From the NCBI RefSeq assembly GCF_965198245.1, contig NZ_OZ240249.1, forward strand, positions 1,364,001 through 1,428,000: a DNA stretch of 64,000 nt. The letters are read 5' to 3'. This stretch comes from Poriferisodalis sp965198245. Its GTDB lineage: Bacteria > Actinomycetota > Acidimicrobiia > Acidimicrobiales > Poriferisodalaceae. The position numbers and the translations under genes are program-made. Below the pieces are notes generated by a model, which saw only the letters and a list, made by a program, of their open reading frames with translations, did not search any database and was not told where the DNA came from. Position 1 is the stretch's first letter. Every line of letters starts with the position of its first letter. Shown here one piece after another: positions 8,151 to 16,981 of the stretch.

Positions 8151-8957
8151 TCAGCCGGCTCCCTGCGCGTCGTCGACGGTGATGCAGGTGCCCGACACGA
8201 AATCCGACAGCGGCGACACCAGGTACAGCAGCGTCGAGTCGAGCTGCGAAGCCTTGCCCAGGCGTCGGCGGGGGAACATCTTGGTGATGTCGCCCATGCG
8301 TTCGAGCATTCCGTCCATCATCTCGCTCTCGAACGCGCCCGGGGCAATGGCGTTGACGTTCACGTTGTAACGGGCGAATTCCTGCGCCAGCACTTCGGTC
8401 ATGCGCACGACGGCACCCTTGGTGACGGCGTACATCGAGGTCCCGATCGGTGCCCTGAAGGCAGCCCCCGAGGAGATGTTGACGATCCGGCCCGGCAGCT
8501 CAGCCGCGATCAGTCGCCGGGTGACCTCACAGGACAGGTGGAACAGCGACGTGAGGTTCGTGGCGATCATCTCGTCCACAAACGCCGGGTCCATCTTGAG
8601 CGCCAGGCGGGCGTCGGGCTTGCCAGCGTTGTTGACGAGGATCTGCACTGGACCGAGCTGTTCTTCGGCGGTGGCGACGGCCCCGAACAGCGCCTCGGTG
8701 TCGGTGACATCGAGCGGCATCGGCAGCACAGTTGCGCCGTCGGCCTCCAACTCGGCCGCCAAGGCGTTCAGCCGCTCGACGCGCCTGCCGCAGATGACCA
8801 CGCTGGCACCGCACGCAGCGAGGACAGTGGCGAAGCGCCTGCCCAATCCTGAGGTGGTGCCGGTGACGAACGCCGTCTGGCCACTGAGATCAATCGACCA
8901 CTGCGGTGCCAGGCTGCTTTCGGACCCGGTGTCGTCGGCGCTGGCCTCGTCGGTCAT
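8151..8957 (-). CDS. SDR family NAD(P)-dependent oxidoreductase
   Basis: Classical short-chain dehydrogenase/reductase of 268 residues. Visible: Rossmann TGTTSGLG (TGxxxGxG), NNAG, the catalytic Ser region NISSG, and YAVTK (YxxxK). The ATG at 8957 follows an AGGGGGA ribosome site; the frame remains open far upstream but those codons are antisense to the DMT transporter and carry no family sequence. Its stop is 4 bp from the dioxygenase start, so the two genes are co-transcribed. Substrate unknown. Confidence 0.93.
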   Translation of the reverse strand: MTDEASADDTGSESSLAPQWSIDLSGQTAFVTGTTSGLGRRFATVLAACGASVVICGRRVERLNALAAELEADGATVLPMPLDVTDTEALFGAVATAEEQLGPVQILVNNAGKPDARLALKMDPAFVDEMIATNLTSLFHLSCEVTRRLIAAELPGRIVNISSGAAFRAPIGTSMYAVTKGAVVRMTEVLAQEFARYNVNVNAIAPGAFESEMMDGMLERMGDITKMFPRRRLGKASQLDSTLLYLVSPLSDFVSGTCITVDDAQGAG

Positions 8958-9260
8958 GGCATTCCCCCTGTGCTGCGGGCTGTGCCGCGGGCTGGGCTGC
9001 CCGCGGACCGCAGCGTATTGGCGGGGGCTGCCCCTTACCGGACGTCTCGCGATCCCGGGTTCAGCCGGCGAATCAGCCCTAGCCTCGCTCGGGTGAGGGG
9101 ATCGGATCGGGCTGCGCCGCCGGGCGGCAGCATGCCCGAACCGTCGAACCGGGGCGGTGCCGTCTTCGTTGTGGCGCCCGCCATCGGTCGAGCTGGTGCC
9201 ATCGGGGATTCTCTCAACGGCGCCCGAACTTCCCTGCCGCCGAGGCCCGCCGAAGGTGTT

Positions 9261-10172
9261 ATGCCTGTGCACCCCACCAGCGCCGCGCTGCCGCTCGTCA
9301 TCATGGGGCTCGTCGTCATCTCCTGGGGCATGGGTCCGCCGATAGCGAAGCTGCTCAGTGCACCCCCAATGGTCAGCGCTGTCATCCGATTCGGGATGTC
9401 GACACCGTTCTTGCTGGCGGTGCTGGCGCTGCGCGGCCGCTGGCTGTCTCGGCGGGTGTTCTGGCAGACGGCGCTGCCGGGACTGTCCTTCGGCATCAAC
9501 ATGGTCTTCGTCTTCGCCGCAGTGCAGCAGGTCACCATCTCGGTGATGTCGGTCATGATGGCCCTGCAGCCGGCCATGCTCCTGGCGGTCGTGGGACCCC
9601 TGTTCGGCGACAGGGTCGGCTTCCGCCAGATCGCCTTCACGCTGCTCGGGGTGGGCGGTGCCGTCGGCGTGATCGCTGGTGCCGGCGGGGATTTCCGAGC
9701 GAGCCCATTCGGACTGTTCCTGACCGCAATGTCGGTCCTGACGTTCACCGTTTACTTCGTGTTGACGCGTATGGCGCGCTCCGCGAGCGCCGTCGATCCG
9801 ATGGAGTGGATGGCCGGCATCAATTTCTGGTCGCTGATCGCGGCAATCCCGCCCACCTTGCTGTGGGTCTCGCCAGCGGGTTGGCGGGAGTTCGGCGGCT
9901 ACGACTGGCTCTGGATCGTCATCGTGGCGTTCGTGACCGGCGTGTTCGGTCACGTCCTCATGACCTGGTGCCATGCCCACCTCGAGGTTGCCCGGTCGTC
10001 GCTGTATGTGCTGGCTATGCACATCGTGGCGGTGGGAATGGCGTGGATGATTCACGGCGAGCCGATGACGCTGACTCAGTTCGCTGGCGGCGCAGTCGTG
10101 CTGGCCTCGGTGGCGATGGTGATACGTACGCCGGCGTCCGCGCGACGAGAAACCGCCGCGGCCAGTCGCTGA
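9261..10172 (+). CDS. EamA/DMT superfamily transporter
   Basis: About 303 residues with ten predicted hydrophobic helices in two EamA halves (first half from LPLVIMGLVVISWGMGPPIA, second from SPFGLFLTAMSVLTFTVYFV), the architecture of drug/metabolite exporters such as RhtA or YdcZ-like proteins. The ATG at 9261 has a GAAGG ribosome site; codons upstream in the open frame are charged and lack family similarity. The final residues are Arg/Ala-rich. It diverges from the SDR/PhyH operon across a 303-bp gap (8958-9260) in which I see nothing beyond promoter space. Substrate cannot be told. Confidence 0.88.
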   Translation: MPVHPTSAALPLVIMGLVVISWGMGPPIAKLLSAPPMVSAVIRFGMSTPFLLAVLALRGRWLSRRVFWQTALPGLSFGINMVFVFAAVQQVTISVMSVMMALQPAMLLAVVGPLFGDRVGFRQIAFTLLGVGGAVGVIAGAGGDFRASPFGLFLTAMSVLTFTVYFVLTRMARSASAVDPMEWMAGINFWSLIAAIPPTLLWVSPAGWREFGGYDWLWIVIVAFVTGVFGHVLMTWCHAHLEVARSSLYVLAMHIVAVGMAWMIHGEPMTLTQFAGGAVVLASVAMVIRTPASARRETAAASR

Positions 10173-10371
10173 GAGCGACCCGGCGTCGGTGCGACGCGAG
10201 CCCGAAGGGGCAGAACCTGTCCGCTCACCGTTTCAACGGGCCGATTGAGCGGCACTGTCCGAAGGCGACCCTTGGCGTCACAGTGCGTCTGTACGCTCAA
10301 GGCGGACCGGGATCGCCGCGGCGATCGGAGAGCCTGAGCTCTCGACTCGCCGACGTTCAAGGAGCATCGCG

Positions 10372-11208
10372 ATGGGCCGAATGGCAAATACCTGGAGACT
10401 GACGAAGACCTCGTGGTCATTGCTGAAGCAGGACCGGGAACTGCTGTGGCTACCCGTCCTCAGCATGCTCGCGATTCTCGCCCTCGTTGCGGCGGCATGC
10501 GTAGTGGGCTTCGTCGTCGGCGATGTCGAGGAGGGCAGCGTCAGCGGCAGCATGGCGGTACTCGGCTTCGTGTTTGTTGTGGCTGCAACCGCCATCGGCG
10601 TCTTCTTCGAAGGGGCGCTTGTGGCGGGTGCCCATGACCGGATGTCGGGTGGAGACCCCACAGTGCGCAGCGCCATGGCTCGGGCTGCGATGCACCTGCC
10701 GAGCCTGTTTGGCTGGGCTGTCATCACTGCCACCTTCGGCATCCTGATTCGATTTCTCCGAGAGCGCCTAGGAGCGCTCGGAAGCATCCTCACGTGGTTC
10801 GCCGAGGCAGCCTGGGCCATTGCCACCTATCTCGTCGTTCCCGCCATCATCGTCGATGATGAAAGGCCGATCTCCAGCATCAAGCGATCGGCTGGTCTGG
10901 TTCGACAGACCTGGGGCGAGAACCTGATCTCTCAAGCGGGATTCGGCCTGCTCGGCTTCGTGCTGATGCTCCCCGCAGTCATCGTCGGTGTGCTGATTGG
11001 TCTGATCGTTCCGGGCGTCGTCGGCATCGTCGTCGGTACAGCCGTCGGCCTTGCGGGTGTCGTGACGGTGATGGTCGTGGTGGGTGCCCTGGGCATCTAC
11101 TTCAAGACGGCGCTCTACGTGTACGCCACCGACGGCCAAGTGCTCGGCGGCTACGACGCCAACCAGTTGCGCAACTCGTTCCGAACGAAGCGCAGCGGTC
11201 GACGCTAG
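10372..11208 (+). CDS. DUF6159-type integral membrane protein
   Basis: 278-residue polytopic membrane protein. It opens with a short conserved cytosolic segment (NTWRLTKTSWSLLKQDREL) followed by about six hydrophobic segments and a Gly/Val-rich C-terminal pair, then a basic tail. The motif VPAIIVDDERPISSIKRSAG is the most characteristic part of this family of predicted glycerophosphoryl-diester-phosphodiesterase-like or DUF6159 membrane proteins. GGAG precedes the ATG. No function is established. Confidence 0.8.
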   Translation: MGRMANTWRLTKTSWSLLKQDRELLWLPVLSMLAILALVAAACVVGFVVGDVEEGSVSGSMAVLGFVFVVAATAIGVFFEGALVAGAHDRMSGGDPTVRSAMARAAMHLPSLFGWAVITATFGILIRFLRERLGALGSILTWFAEAAWAIATYLVVPAIIVDDERPISSIKRSAGLVRQTWGENLISQAGFGLLGFVLMLPAVIVGVLIGLIVPGVVGIVVGTAVGLAGVVTVMVVVGALGIYFKTALYVYATDGQVLGGYDANQLRNSFRTKRSGRR

Positions 11209-11268
11209 ACGCTCAGCTGGGAAGGCAGTGTTCGCCAGCGAAGGAAGCGAGTCCCTGGCTGAGCACTG

Positions 11269-11415
11269 CTACATCACCACGTAGCCCACATTGAGCACGT
11301 GGTGGTTCACCCACACGGAGTCGAAGCCGAGTTGCTCGGCCTCAACGGCCAATCCGACCACATCGGCGGGGTCGTCGACCCCGAAGTTGTTAGGCACGGT
11401 AAAGCCGTATTTCAT
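11269..11415 (-). pseudogene. N-terminal fragment of an LLM-class F420-dependent oxidoreductase
   Basis: A 48-codon frame on the minus strand reads MKYGFTVPNNFGVDDPADVV and continues with a typical luciferase-like N-terminal half-barrel segment (VEAEQLGFDSVWVNHHVLN) before ending at a TAG at 11269-11271. Full-length relatives are about 300 residues, so only the first sixth remains. It lies 70 bp downstream of the class III aminotransferase stop on the same strand, as if it was once the next gene of that operon. Intact relatives occur at 35472 and 36435. Confidence 0.75.
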
Positions 11416-11485
11416 GCGCGTTCCTTCCAGGCCATCGGGCGGTTGGTCACCGGAACAGTTCCGGATCGGTCAGGCGACTCCGACC

Positions 11486-12709
11486 TCAGTCGAGCGCGGC
11501 GAACGCCGCGTCGGCAATGTCGCAGGTGCGCTTGATGTCGTCGTCGGTGTGGGCGGTGCACACGAAGCTGTTGTGATAGCTGAGCAGGTAGGCGCCGCGC
11601 CGGATGCACTCCGCAACCCAGCGGGCGTGGAACCGACTGCCTCCCGGGCCGATGATGCGGAAGTACGGCATCGCCGGCACACCCGTGACCCGCAGTTCGT
11701 GTCCATGAGCCGCCGCCACATCGGTCAGGGCATCGTCCAAGCGAACGCCGGTCTCGGTCGCGGCCGCGGCCGCATCGCACGAGCGCAGCTCGCGCAGCGT
11801 GGCGAGGGCGGCCGCCATGGGCGCTGCGTTGAAGAACTGGGTTCCGGTGAAGAACGTCTCTCCGGCGACTTGTTTCAGCGATTCGCTGCCGGCGAGCGCT
11901 GCGATGGGGTGCCCGTTCCCGATCGCCTTGCCGAAGCACATGAGGTCGGGCGCGAAGCCGTAGGCGACGTGCGAGCCGGCGAGATCGATCCGGAACCCGC
12001 TGCGGACATCGTCGAGGATGACGACGACCCCTGCCGCCCGGCATGCGCCCTCGACGGCCGCCCAGTAGCCGTCCGCAGGCTGCTCATTGTCGGCGAACAC
12101 GGGATGGTGGTACGGCGACGAGATGAAGCAGGCGATGTCGCCCGAATGCGCATCGATGGCCGCTTGCACGGCGTCAGCGTCGTTCCAGGGCACCTCGATG
12201 ACGAACGCTTGGTCCTCGGCGATCGTGCCCTTGTTGCCGGGCGCCTGCATCCACGGGGCCGAGCCGTGATAGCCGCCCTGGATCTTGAGGATGTACCGCC
12301 GCCCCGTTGCTGCGCGGGCAACCATCACGGCCAGGCCGGTCGCATCGGCGCCATTCTTGCCGAACAGCGTCCAATCGGCCCCGTCCACGAGGTCGACGAG
12401 TTCTTCGGCCAGATCGACCATCACGGGCGCGGCGAGGCTGACCGTGCTGCCGTCCGCGGCCTGCTTCTCCGCGGCCTCTTCCACCGCCGGGTGGTTGTAT
12501 CCCAAGATGTTCGGGCCGTATGCGCACATCCAGTCGATGTAGGAGTTGCCGTCCACATCGGTGAACCGGGCACCTTCCGCCGAGGAGAAGAAGACCGGCC
12601 CGTCCTCGATCACGGCGGGCCCGTAATGCCCGTACACGCCTTTTGGTATCACCGCCTGCGCACGCTCGTACAGCGCTCGAGATGTCGGAGTCGCCAGTGG
12701 TTCGCTCAT
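11486..12709 (-). CDS. Class III PLP aminotransferase, glutamate-1-semialdehyde aminomutase-like
   Basis: 407-residue fold-type I PLP enzyme. Seen: the dimer and phosphate region LFGKNGADATGLAVMVARAATGR, the DDVRSGFR segment where family members have DE(V)xxGFR, and the PLP-lysine motif CFGKAIGNGHPIAAL. Sequence flavour is closest to the GSA aminomutase/amino-acid-racemase subgroup, but hemL function is doubtful because several such paralogues act in secondary metabolism. The ATG at 12709 has a GGGGGAAGG ribosome site. The Glu-to-Asp change in DDV is a conservative oddity. The gene is followed by a truncated F420-oxidoreductase fragment. Confidence 0.88.
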   Translation of the reverse strand: MSEPLATPTSRALYERAQAVIPKGVYGHYGPAVIEDGPVFFSSAEGARFTDVDGNSYIDWMCAYGPNILGYNHPAVEEAAEKQAADGSTVSLAAPVMVDLAEELVDLVDGADWTLFGKNGADATGLAVMVARAATGRRYILKIQGGYHGSAPWMQAPGNKGTIAEDQAFVIEVPWNDADAVQAAIDAHSGDIACFISSPYHHPVFADNEQPADGYWAAVEGACRAAGVVVILDDVRSGFRIDLAGSHVAYGFAPDLMCFGKAIGNGHPIAALAGSESLKQVAGETFFTGTQFFNAAPMAAALATLRELRSCDAAAAATETGVRLDDALTDVAAAHGHELRVTGVPAMPYFRIIGPGGSRFHARWVAECIRRGAYLLSYHNSFVCTAHTDDDIKRTCDIADAAFAALD

Positions 12710-13093
12710 GACCTTCCCCCTGTGAACACGGTGAGAGCCTGACATACCGGATTCCGGGACGCAGCCGTCGCAACAGGATGATGATCTGGTTTGAGTCCTT
12801 CGCATACGTGGCGTCGAGGCGCCGACGTCCACATCACACCTTGACCATTGCGTTGCCACAAGACCAGTTCAGCCCGTCCAGGCCTGACCTAACATGTCGC
12901 GGTAGGCCATGTCGGCCGGCGGCCTTCGAGTCGCTTCATGAATCCGTGGGTGTACTTCGCCCACTCCGGCCCGTAGAGGTCGGACAATCCTTGCTTGACG
13001 GCCGGGTCGGTAGCGACGACCGCTCGCAACGGTGCGGTGTTGGTTTCGAGTGACTGGGAGGCTGCCGCGAATGGTGGGCGTTACCATCCGGCG
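12710..13093. other. 384-bp intergenic region with an unidentified coding remnant
   Basis: Upstream space for the aminotransferase (minus) and CoA-transferase (plus). On the minus strand, between about 12890 and 13065, one frame reads protein-like sequence (AVVATDPAVKQGLSDLYGPE then WAKYTHGFMKRLEGRRP) before a stop. It has no credible start and I do not recognise the family; it may be the tail of a lost gene. The 30 bp just before 13094 are repeated before the second CoA-transferase at 16982, marking the left edge of that duplication. Confidence 0.4.
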
Positions 13094-14281
13094 ATGGGAG
13101 CGCTTGACGACTACACAGTGCTGGACTTGGCCGTGTTGGTGCAGGGTCCGCAGGCTGCGGCCACCCTCCACGACCTGGGAGCGTCGGTCATCAAGATCGA
13201 GCTGCCGGGCATGGGTGACCTGGGACGGGTCATCCCCGTTTCGGCGGACGATCCCCGAAGTCCGTACTACGAAGCGTGCAACCGAGGGAAGCGGTCGGTC
13301 ACGCTCGACCTTCGCACTCCAGGCGGGAAGAGCACCATTGAGCGGCTCGTCGAGGCGACCGACATCCTGATCCACAACTTCGTGCCCGGGACCATGGAGG
13401 CCTGGGGCCTGTCATACGAGCACCTGTCAGCCATCAATCCCCGGCTCGTGTACGCCGCCGGTTCGAGCTTCGGGCCTATCGGCCCCAAGTCCGTCCGCGA
13501 AGGAGCCGACATGACCGGTCAGGCCGAAGGCGGGCTCATGTTCGGGACCCGGATCGACGGCAGTCCACCGATCATCAACGGGGCAGTCATTTCCGACCAC
13601 GTCGGCTGCCAGAACATGGTCGCCGGCATTCTGGCCGCGTTGCTCCATCGGTCCAAGACCGGCACAGGGCAGCGGATCGACGTGTCGCTCGTGGGCGGCA
13701 TGATCTACGCCCAGGCGTCCGAGATCACCTACACCCTGATGACCGGCCGCAACCCGGAACGGAACCATTCGGGCCACGCCATTGTTCCGACCCTGCTCCA
13801 CACCGTCGAAGCGGCCGACGGCTGGATCCACCTGCTCAGCGGCACCGGACCGCAATGGCCCGATTTCGCTCAATTGCTCGACCGACCCGATCTTGGCGAA
13901 GACGAGCGGTTCATGGCCCTCATGCTGAGCGCCGATGCCAGAGCCGAGTTGGTGGCCATCATCGACGAAGTGTTCCCGACCAGGACCCTCGGTGAGTGGG
14001 AGGCGACGCTCGACGAGGCCGGGGTTCGCTACGGGCTGGTCCGCGACTACGAGACGATCGTCGCCGATCAGTCGATGTACGACAACGGCTACCTGAAACG
14101 GGTGGAACACGCCGACGGCAGCCTTGTGGTGATCGGCACCCCGATCCGCATGTCAGCCACCCCGCTCGAACCAGGCGCCGTCGCGCCAGAGCTCGGTCAG
14201 CACACCGAAGAGGTCTTGCTCGAGCACGGCTACACGTGGGATGACATCGCCGCACTGCGGGACGAGGGCGTCTTCGGCTGA
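13094..14281 (+). CDS. Class III (CaiB/BaiF) CoA-transferase, copy A
   Basis: 395-residue family III CoA-transferase, an enzyme class that moves CoA between carboxylic acids in an intertwined dimer. Family features include YTVLDLAVLVQGPQAA at the N-terminus, DLGASVIKIE, the NRGKRSVTLDL strand, HNFVPGTMEAWGL and the C-terminal GQHTEEVLLEHGYTWDDIAAL. The ATG at 13094 is chosen by alignment with copy B at 16982, which has the same length and starts identically; by eye the two proteins are about 85% identical. A 29-codon relic of the same C-terminus lies at 16616. Substrate unknown. Confidence 0.93.
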   Translation: MGALDDYTVLDLAVLVQGPQAAATLHDLGASVIKIELPGMGDLGRVIPVSADDPRSPYYEACNRGKRSVTLDLRTPGGKSTIERLVEATDILIHNFVPGTMEAWGLSYEHLSAINPRLVYAAGSSFGPIGPKSVREGADMTGQAEGGLMFGTRIDGSPPIINGAVISDHVGCQNMVAGILAALLHRSKTGTGQRIDVSLVGGMIYAQASEITYTLMTGRNPERNHSGHAIVPTLLHTVEAADGWIHLLSGTGPQWPDFAQLLDRPDLGEDERFMALMLSADARAELVAIIDEVFPTRTLGEWEATLDEAGVRYGLVRDYETIVADQSMYDNGYLKRVEHADGSLVVIGTPIRMSATPLEPGAVAPELGQHTEEVLLEHGYTWDDIAALRDEGVFG

Positions 14282-14334
14282 GCGTTTGGCGTGAGCTTCG
14301 TGCAAGGGGTGCGGTCTGTCGACATCTCACGCGG

Positions 14335-14826
14335 TCAGGGCCAGAGTTCGAGAGAGCCTGCTCGCCAGTAGGAATCCGCGGCGCATTCACCGTCGAACCA
14401 GTCGCTGTCGATGGGATGGCCTGAGAGCGACACGTGGTCTCCGACGCGTACCTGTCCGCCTTCGCCTACCCATAGCGATTTCGCTTCAGCGTCATACACC
14501 GTCGACATCCAGCCTTTGGCGTCTTCGATCCCTGTGGACCGCTCGCCGCGTTCGAACACCGGCAAGCTGCGTGGCAATGAGACTAGAGTTCGCTGCTCGG
14601 AGTAACTCTCGATCACGAGAACGCAGTCTCCCTCGATGGTCAGCGTTCCCTCAAGCTGTGAATCGCTCCTCTCCCAGAGCCCGACTCGGGGGTAGTCCCA
14701 CATTCCTGCGAATTCTCGCTCGACCGCAGAATCGGGGCGGTTCTGCCCGCATCCCGCAAGAGCGAGCCACAGCAGGATTGACGGGGCGAGCAGTGCATAC
14801 CCTGCTCGCCCCGTCCTAGAACACAT
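14335..14826 (-). CDS. Predicted lipoprotein of unknown function
   Basis: 163-residue protein with a basic N-terminus, a hydrophobic core (YALLAPSILLWLALAG) and a lipobox LALAGC, so it is predicted to be lipid-anchored outside the membrane. The mature part is acidic and has small-beta-protein character (LEGTLTIEGDCVLVIESYSE; VGEGGQVRVGDHVSLSG). I do not recognise a family. The ATG at 14826 is preceded by GGGGG at normal spacing. It follows the secreted protease gene by 47 bp on the same strand, so the two may be co-expressed. Confidence 0.75.
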   Translation of the reverse strand: MCSRTGRAGYALLAPSILLWLALAGCGQNRPDSAVEREFAGMWDYPRVGLWERSDSQLEGTLTIEGDCVLVIESYSEQRTLVSLPRSLPVFERGERSTGIEDAKGWMSTVYDAEAKSLWVGEGGQVRVGDHVSLSGHPIDSDWFDGECAADSYWRAGSLELWP

Positions 14827-14873
14827 TGATCCCCCGACAGCAGGACGTTCCCACGGCCTCACGTCACATGTGC

Positions 14874-16340
14874 TTACTCAATCGTGACAGAGCCATTGCT
14901 CAGAATGTCGACATTGAGGAAGGACTCGACTTCGTCGATTGCCGAGAAGATCGCTCCTGACACAGGCTCATAGCAGGTCGGGTACTGGTTGACGGTTCCC
15001 ATGTGGATGCCGTAGGCAGTTCCGTAGCTGAACCAAGGCCCTCCGCTGTCGCCTTCACACGAATACAACGACGGACCCTCTACCAGCACGAAGACGCTGC
15101 TGCAGTTGATCCTGCGACCCGTCTCGCTTCCGTACCTGCATGCGCCGTAGTAGGAGGGACGGTGACTGATGTCCTCGACCGTGCCGCACGAGGTGCCCGT
15201 GTTCATGCCCGTGTGACACACGTAATGGTCTTGCATGTTCATGCGCGCTATGTCACCGGACACATCGCACTCCGAATCCCACCAGCCGCTCGTGTTGCAG
15301 ACATAGTCGTCATAGAGGACATGATTTGCCCCCGTGGGGATCTCGTGGAATTGCGCGTCTGCACGACGGCTCTCATAGCCGCGCACCCACGGAAGCGAGA
15401 CCCCCTGCATTCGCTGCGTGTTGGAGCAGTGGCCTGCTGTCACGATTCCGTAGACACCAGTGTCATTGGTCACAGCGGCGAAGCCGGATGTGCAAGTGCG
15501 CATTCCGCGGCCCCCGTCAAAGTCCGCGCTGAATCCTGCACCGCGACCGTCAACGACTTCGAACGCGACACTGATATGGGGATCAAGGTCGGTGGTCAGC
15601 TGCGCTATGGCCGTCTCGAGCGATGTGTCGTCGGTCGCATTCCCGTCAGTGCTTGCGATTGGGTCCGGAGTCATCAGCCCGCCGGGCACGATTGCACTGC
15701 CCGTCGAAGCATCCGCCGCAAGCGACGGGTCAATGCCGATATAGATGCCGTTGCTGCGCAGGTCTAGACCCGTGAAGGTGACGATCGATGGCAGATCTTG
15801 CAGCAAGTCCGAACCGCCGGTCGCATGCCCGACCGCGCCGGTTGTGCCCGGTGCAACGATGTGGCTGCCATCGCCGAAGCCGTCCTGAGCATCCCGCAGT
15901 TCCGCATACGTGTGGGCGGCACCTACGCGGATCTCGATGTCGGCATGTGCATCGGCGAGGGCCACGGCCTCGGTGCTCGCTGCACCGGTGCCGGTCAGCC
16001 ACACCCAGCCGGTGAGGGTTTCGCCATGGTCGATCCCCCAGCCTGCGACCCGCTCGGAATCCAATTCGCGGATCGACTGAAGCACTTCGCTGATGCCATC
16101 CAAACGGGCGAGGCGACGCTCTGCTTCTGCCTCGCTCACCGAATAATCCGCCGCATACGACGCGATGGCTGGGTTGACGGTCTCCGTCAGGGTGCTGGGT
16201 GGCTGTTGAGGAACTGCGCCGGTTTCCGATTCGGGTCCGCTATCGATCAGCGGTGTCGTCTGCGCGCCGGCACCGACAGTGCTGGTCAGCATGACGGCCG
16301 CTAGGACGGAGACGAGAACAACAGTCCAGCGTTTCGCCAT
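14874..16340 (-). CDS. Secreted trypsin-like serine protease (S1 family)
   Basis: 488-residue extracellular chymotrypsin-fold protease precursor. Residues 1-26 form a signal peptide ending AGAQ. A long pro-region follows, including YSVSEAEAERRLARLDG, which resembles streptogrisin/alpha-lytic-protease propeptides. Catalytic residues: His in TAGHC (near 301), Asp most likely in RADAQF (near 328), Ser in CEGDSGGPW (near 432). Several Cys in the catalytic domain suggest disulfides. The gene sits with the lipoprotein gene between two copies of the CoA-transferase, so this pair lies inside a duplicated block. Substrate specificity not inferable. Confidence 0.9.
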   Translation of the reverse strand: MAKRWTVVLVSVLAAVMLTSTVGAGAQTTPLIDSGPESETGAVPQQPPSTLTETVNPAIASYAADYSVSEAEAERRLARLDGISEVLQSIRELDSERVAGWGIDHGETLTGWVWLTGTGAASTEAVALADAHADIEIRVGAAHTYAELRDAQDGFGDGSHIVAPGTTGAVGHATGGSDLLQDLPSIVTFTGLDLRSNGIYIGIDPSLAADASTGSAIVPGGLMTPDPIASTDGNATDDTSLETAIAQLTTDLDPHISVAFEVVDGRGAGFSADFDGGRGMRTCTSGFAAVTNDTGVYGIVTAGHCSNTQRMQGVSLPWVRGYESRRADAQFHEIPTGANHVLYDDYVCNTSGWWDSECDVSGDIARMNMQDHYVCHTGMNTGTSCGTVEDISHRPSYYGACRYGSETGRRINCSSVFVLVEGPSLYSCEGDSGGPWFSYGTAYGIHMGTVNQYPTCYEPVSGAIFSAIDEVESFLNVDILSNGSVTIE

Positions 16341-16615
16341 TCATGTTCTCGTCTGCGGGGACGGGCTGAGTGTCTCACGCATGAGTGATCTGCTCCTTCT
16401 TGGGTTGGAGGTCGCAGCAGACTAACGGCATTGCGGACGTGAACTGGTCATATTAGCATGCACGAATGGAATCATCGCTGTTTGGGGCGCCTCATCTGGG
16501 ACGCGGGAACACTTTCTTCGCTGGTGGCAGGGTGCCCTCTCCTGCTGACTGGTCAACCCGACAGGGAAGCAGCCAAGTCGACGTTGCGAGTAGATCATCG
16601 ATCGGATCGCCGTCA

Positions 16616-16702
16616 GGTCAGCACACCGAGGAGGTCCTGCTCGAGCACGGCTACACGTGAGATGACATCGCCGCACTGCGGGAAGAGGGCGTCTTCGGCT
16701 GA
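16616..16702 (+). pseudogene. Relic of CoA-transferase C-terminus with internal stop
   Basis: 29 codons match the last 28 residues and stop of the CoA-transferases at 13094 and 16982 (GQHTEEVLLEHGYT-stop-DDIAALREEGVFG). The conserved Trp codon TGG is TGA here. Homology begins abruptly at 16616. It is therefore a decayed third copy whose body has been deleted, lying 280 bp before the intact copy B. Confidence 0.92.
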
Positions 16703-16759
16703 GTGCCGTGACTCAGCCTGTCGCGTGTGTCGCGGCGGAGGAGCGGCGATACGGCGGGT

Positions 16760-16831
16760 TCAACTTGTCGCGTAGGTGGCAGCGAGCGTGCGTGCGATGC
16801 GGTCGGTCTGGATCTCGGTGCTGCCGTTCAT
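16760..16831 (-). pseudogene. Relic of acyl-CoA dehydrogenase C-terminus
   Basis: On the minus strand, 24 codons encode MNGSTEIQTDRIARTLAATY and a few more residues to a stop, matching the extreme C-terminus of the acyl-CoA dehydrogenase at 18548 (DGSTEIQTDRIARSLQDIYA). It lies convergent to, and 57 bp after, the CoA-transferase relic, mirroring the intact arrangement of CoA-transferase B and the dehydrogenase. This supports duplication of the whole convergent pair followed by decay. Confidence 0.85.
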
Positions 16832-16981
16832 AGAGATCAGCTGAGGGTGGTTGCGTCGATGCGGTTGACATGGTCATCGTCCTGTGAGGTGTGGTCTACG
16901 CGGTCTGGCAAGCGAGGATCGGACGGCGAGACGTCGAGTGATCCGAAGTCTGCCGCGAATAGCGGGGGTTACCATCCGGCG

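Noticed and set aside
8958..10055. 366-codon N-terminal extension of the SDR gene
   Set aside because: It is antisense to the DMT transporter, His/Arg/Gln-rich and lacks homology; the SDR has a good ribosome site at its internal ATG.
11291..12742. Plus-strand ORF of 483 codons opposite the class III aminotransferase
   Set aside because: Typical high-GC antisense shadow; the minus strand carries all PLP-enzyme motifs.
12869..13375. Minus-strand ORF of 168 codons opposite the start of CoA-transferase A
   Set aside because: Mostly antisense to the CoA-transferase; no family features in that frame. A different minus frame in the intergenic part is mentioned as an unidentified remnant instead.
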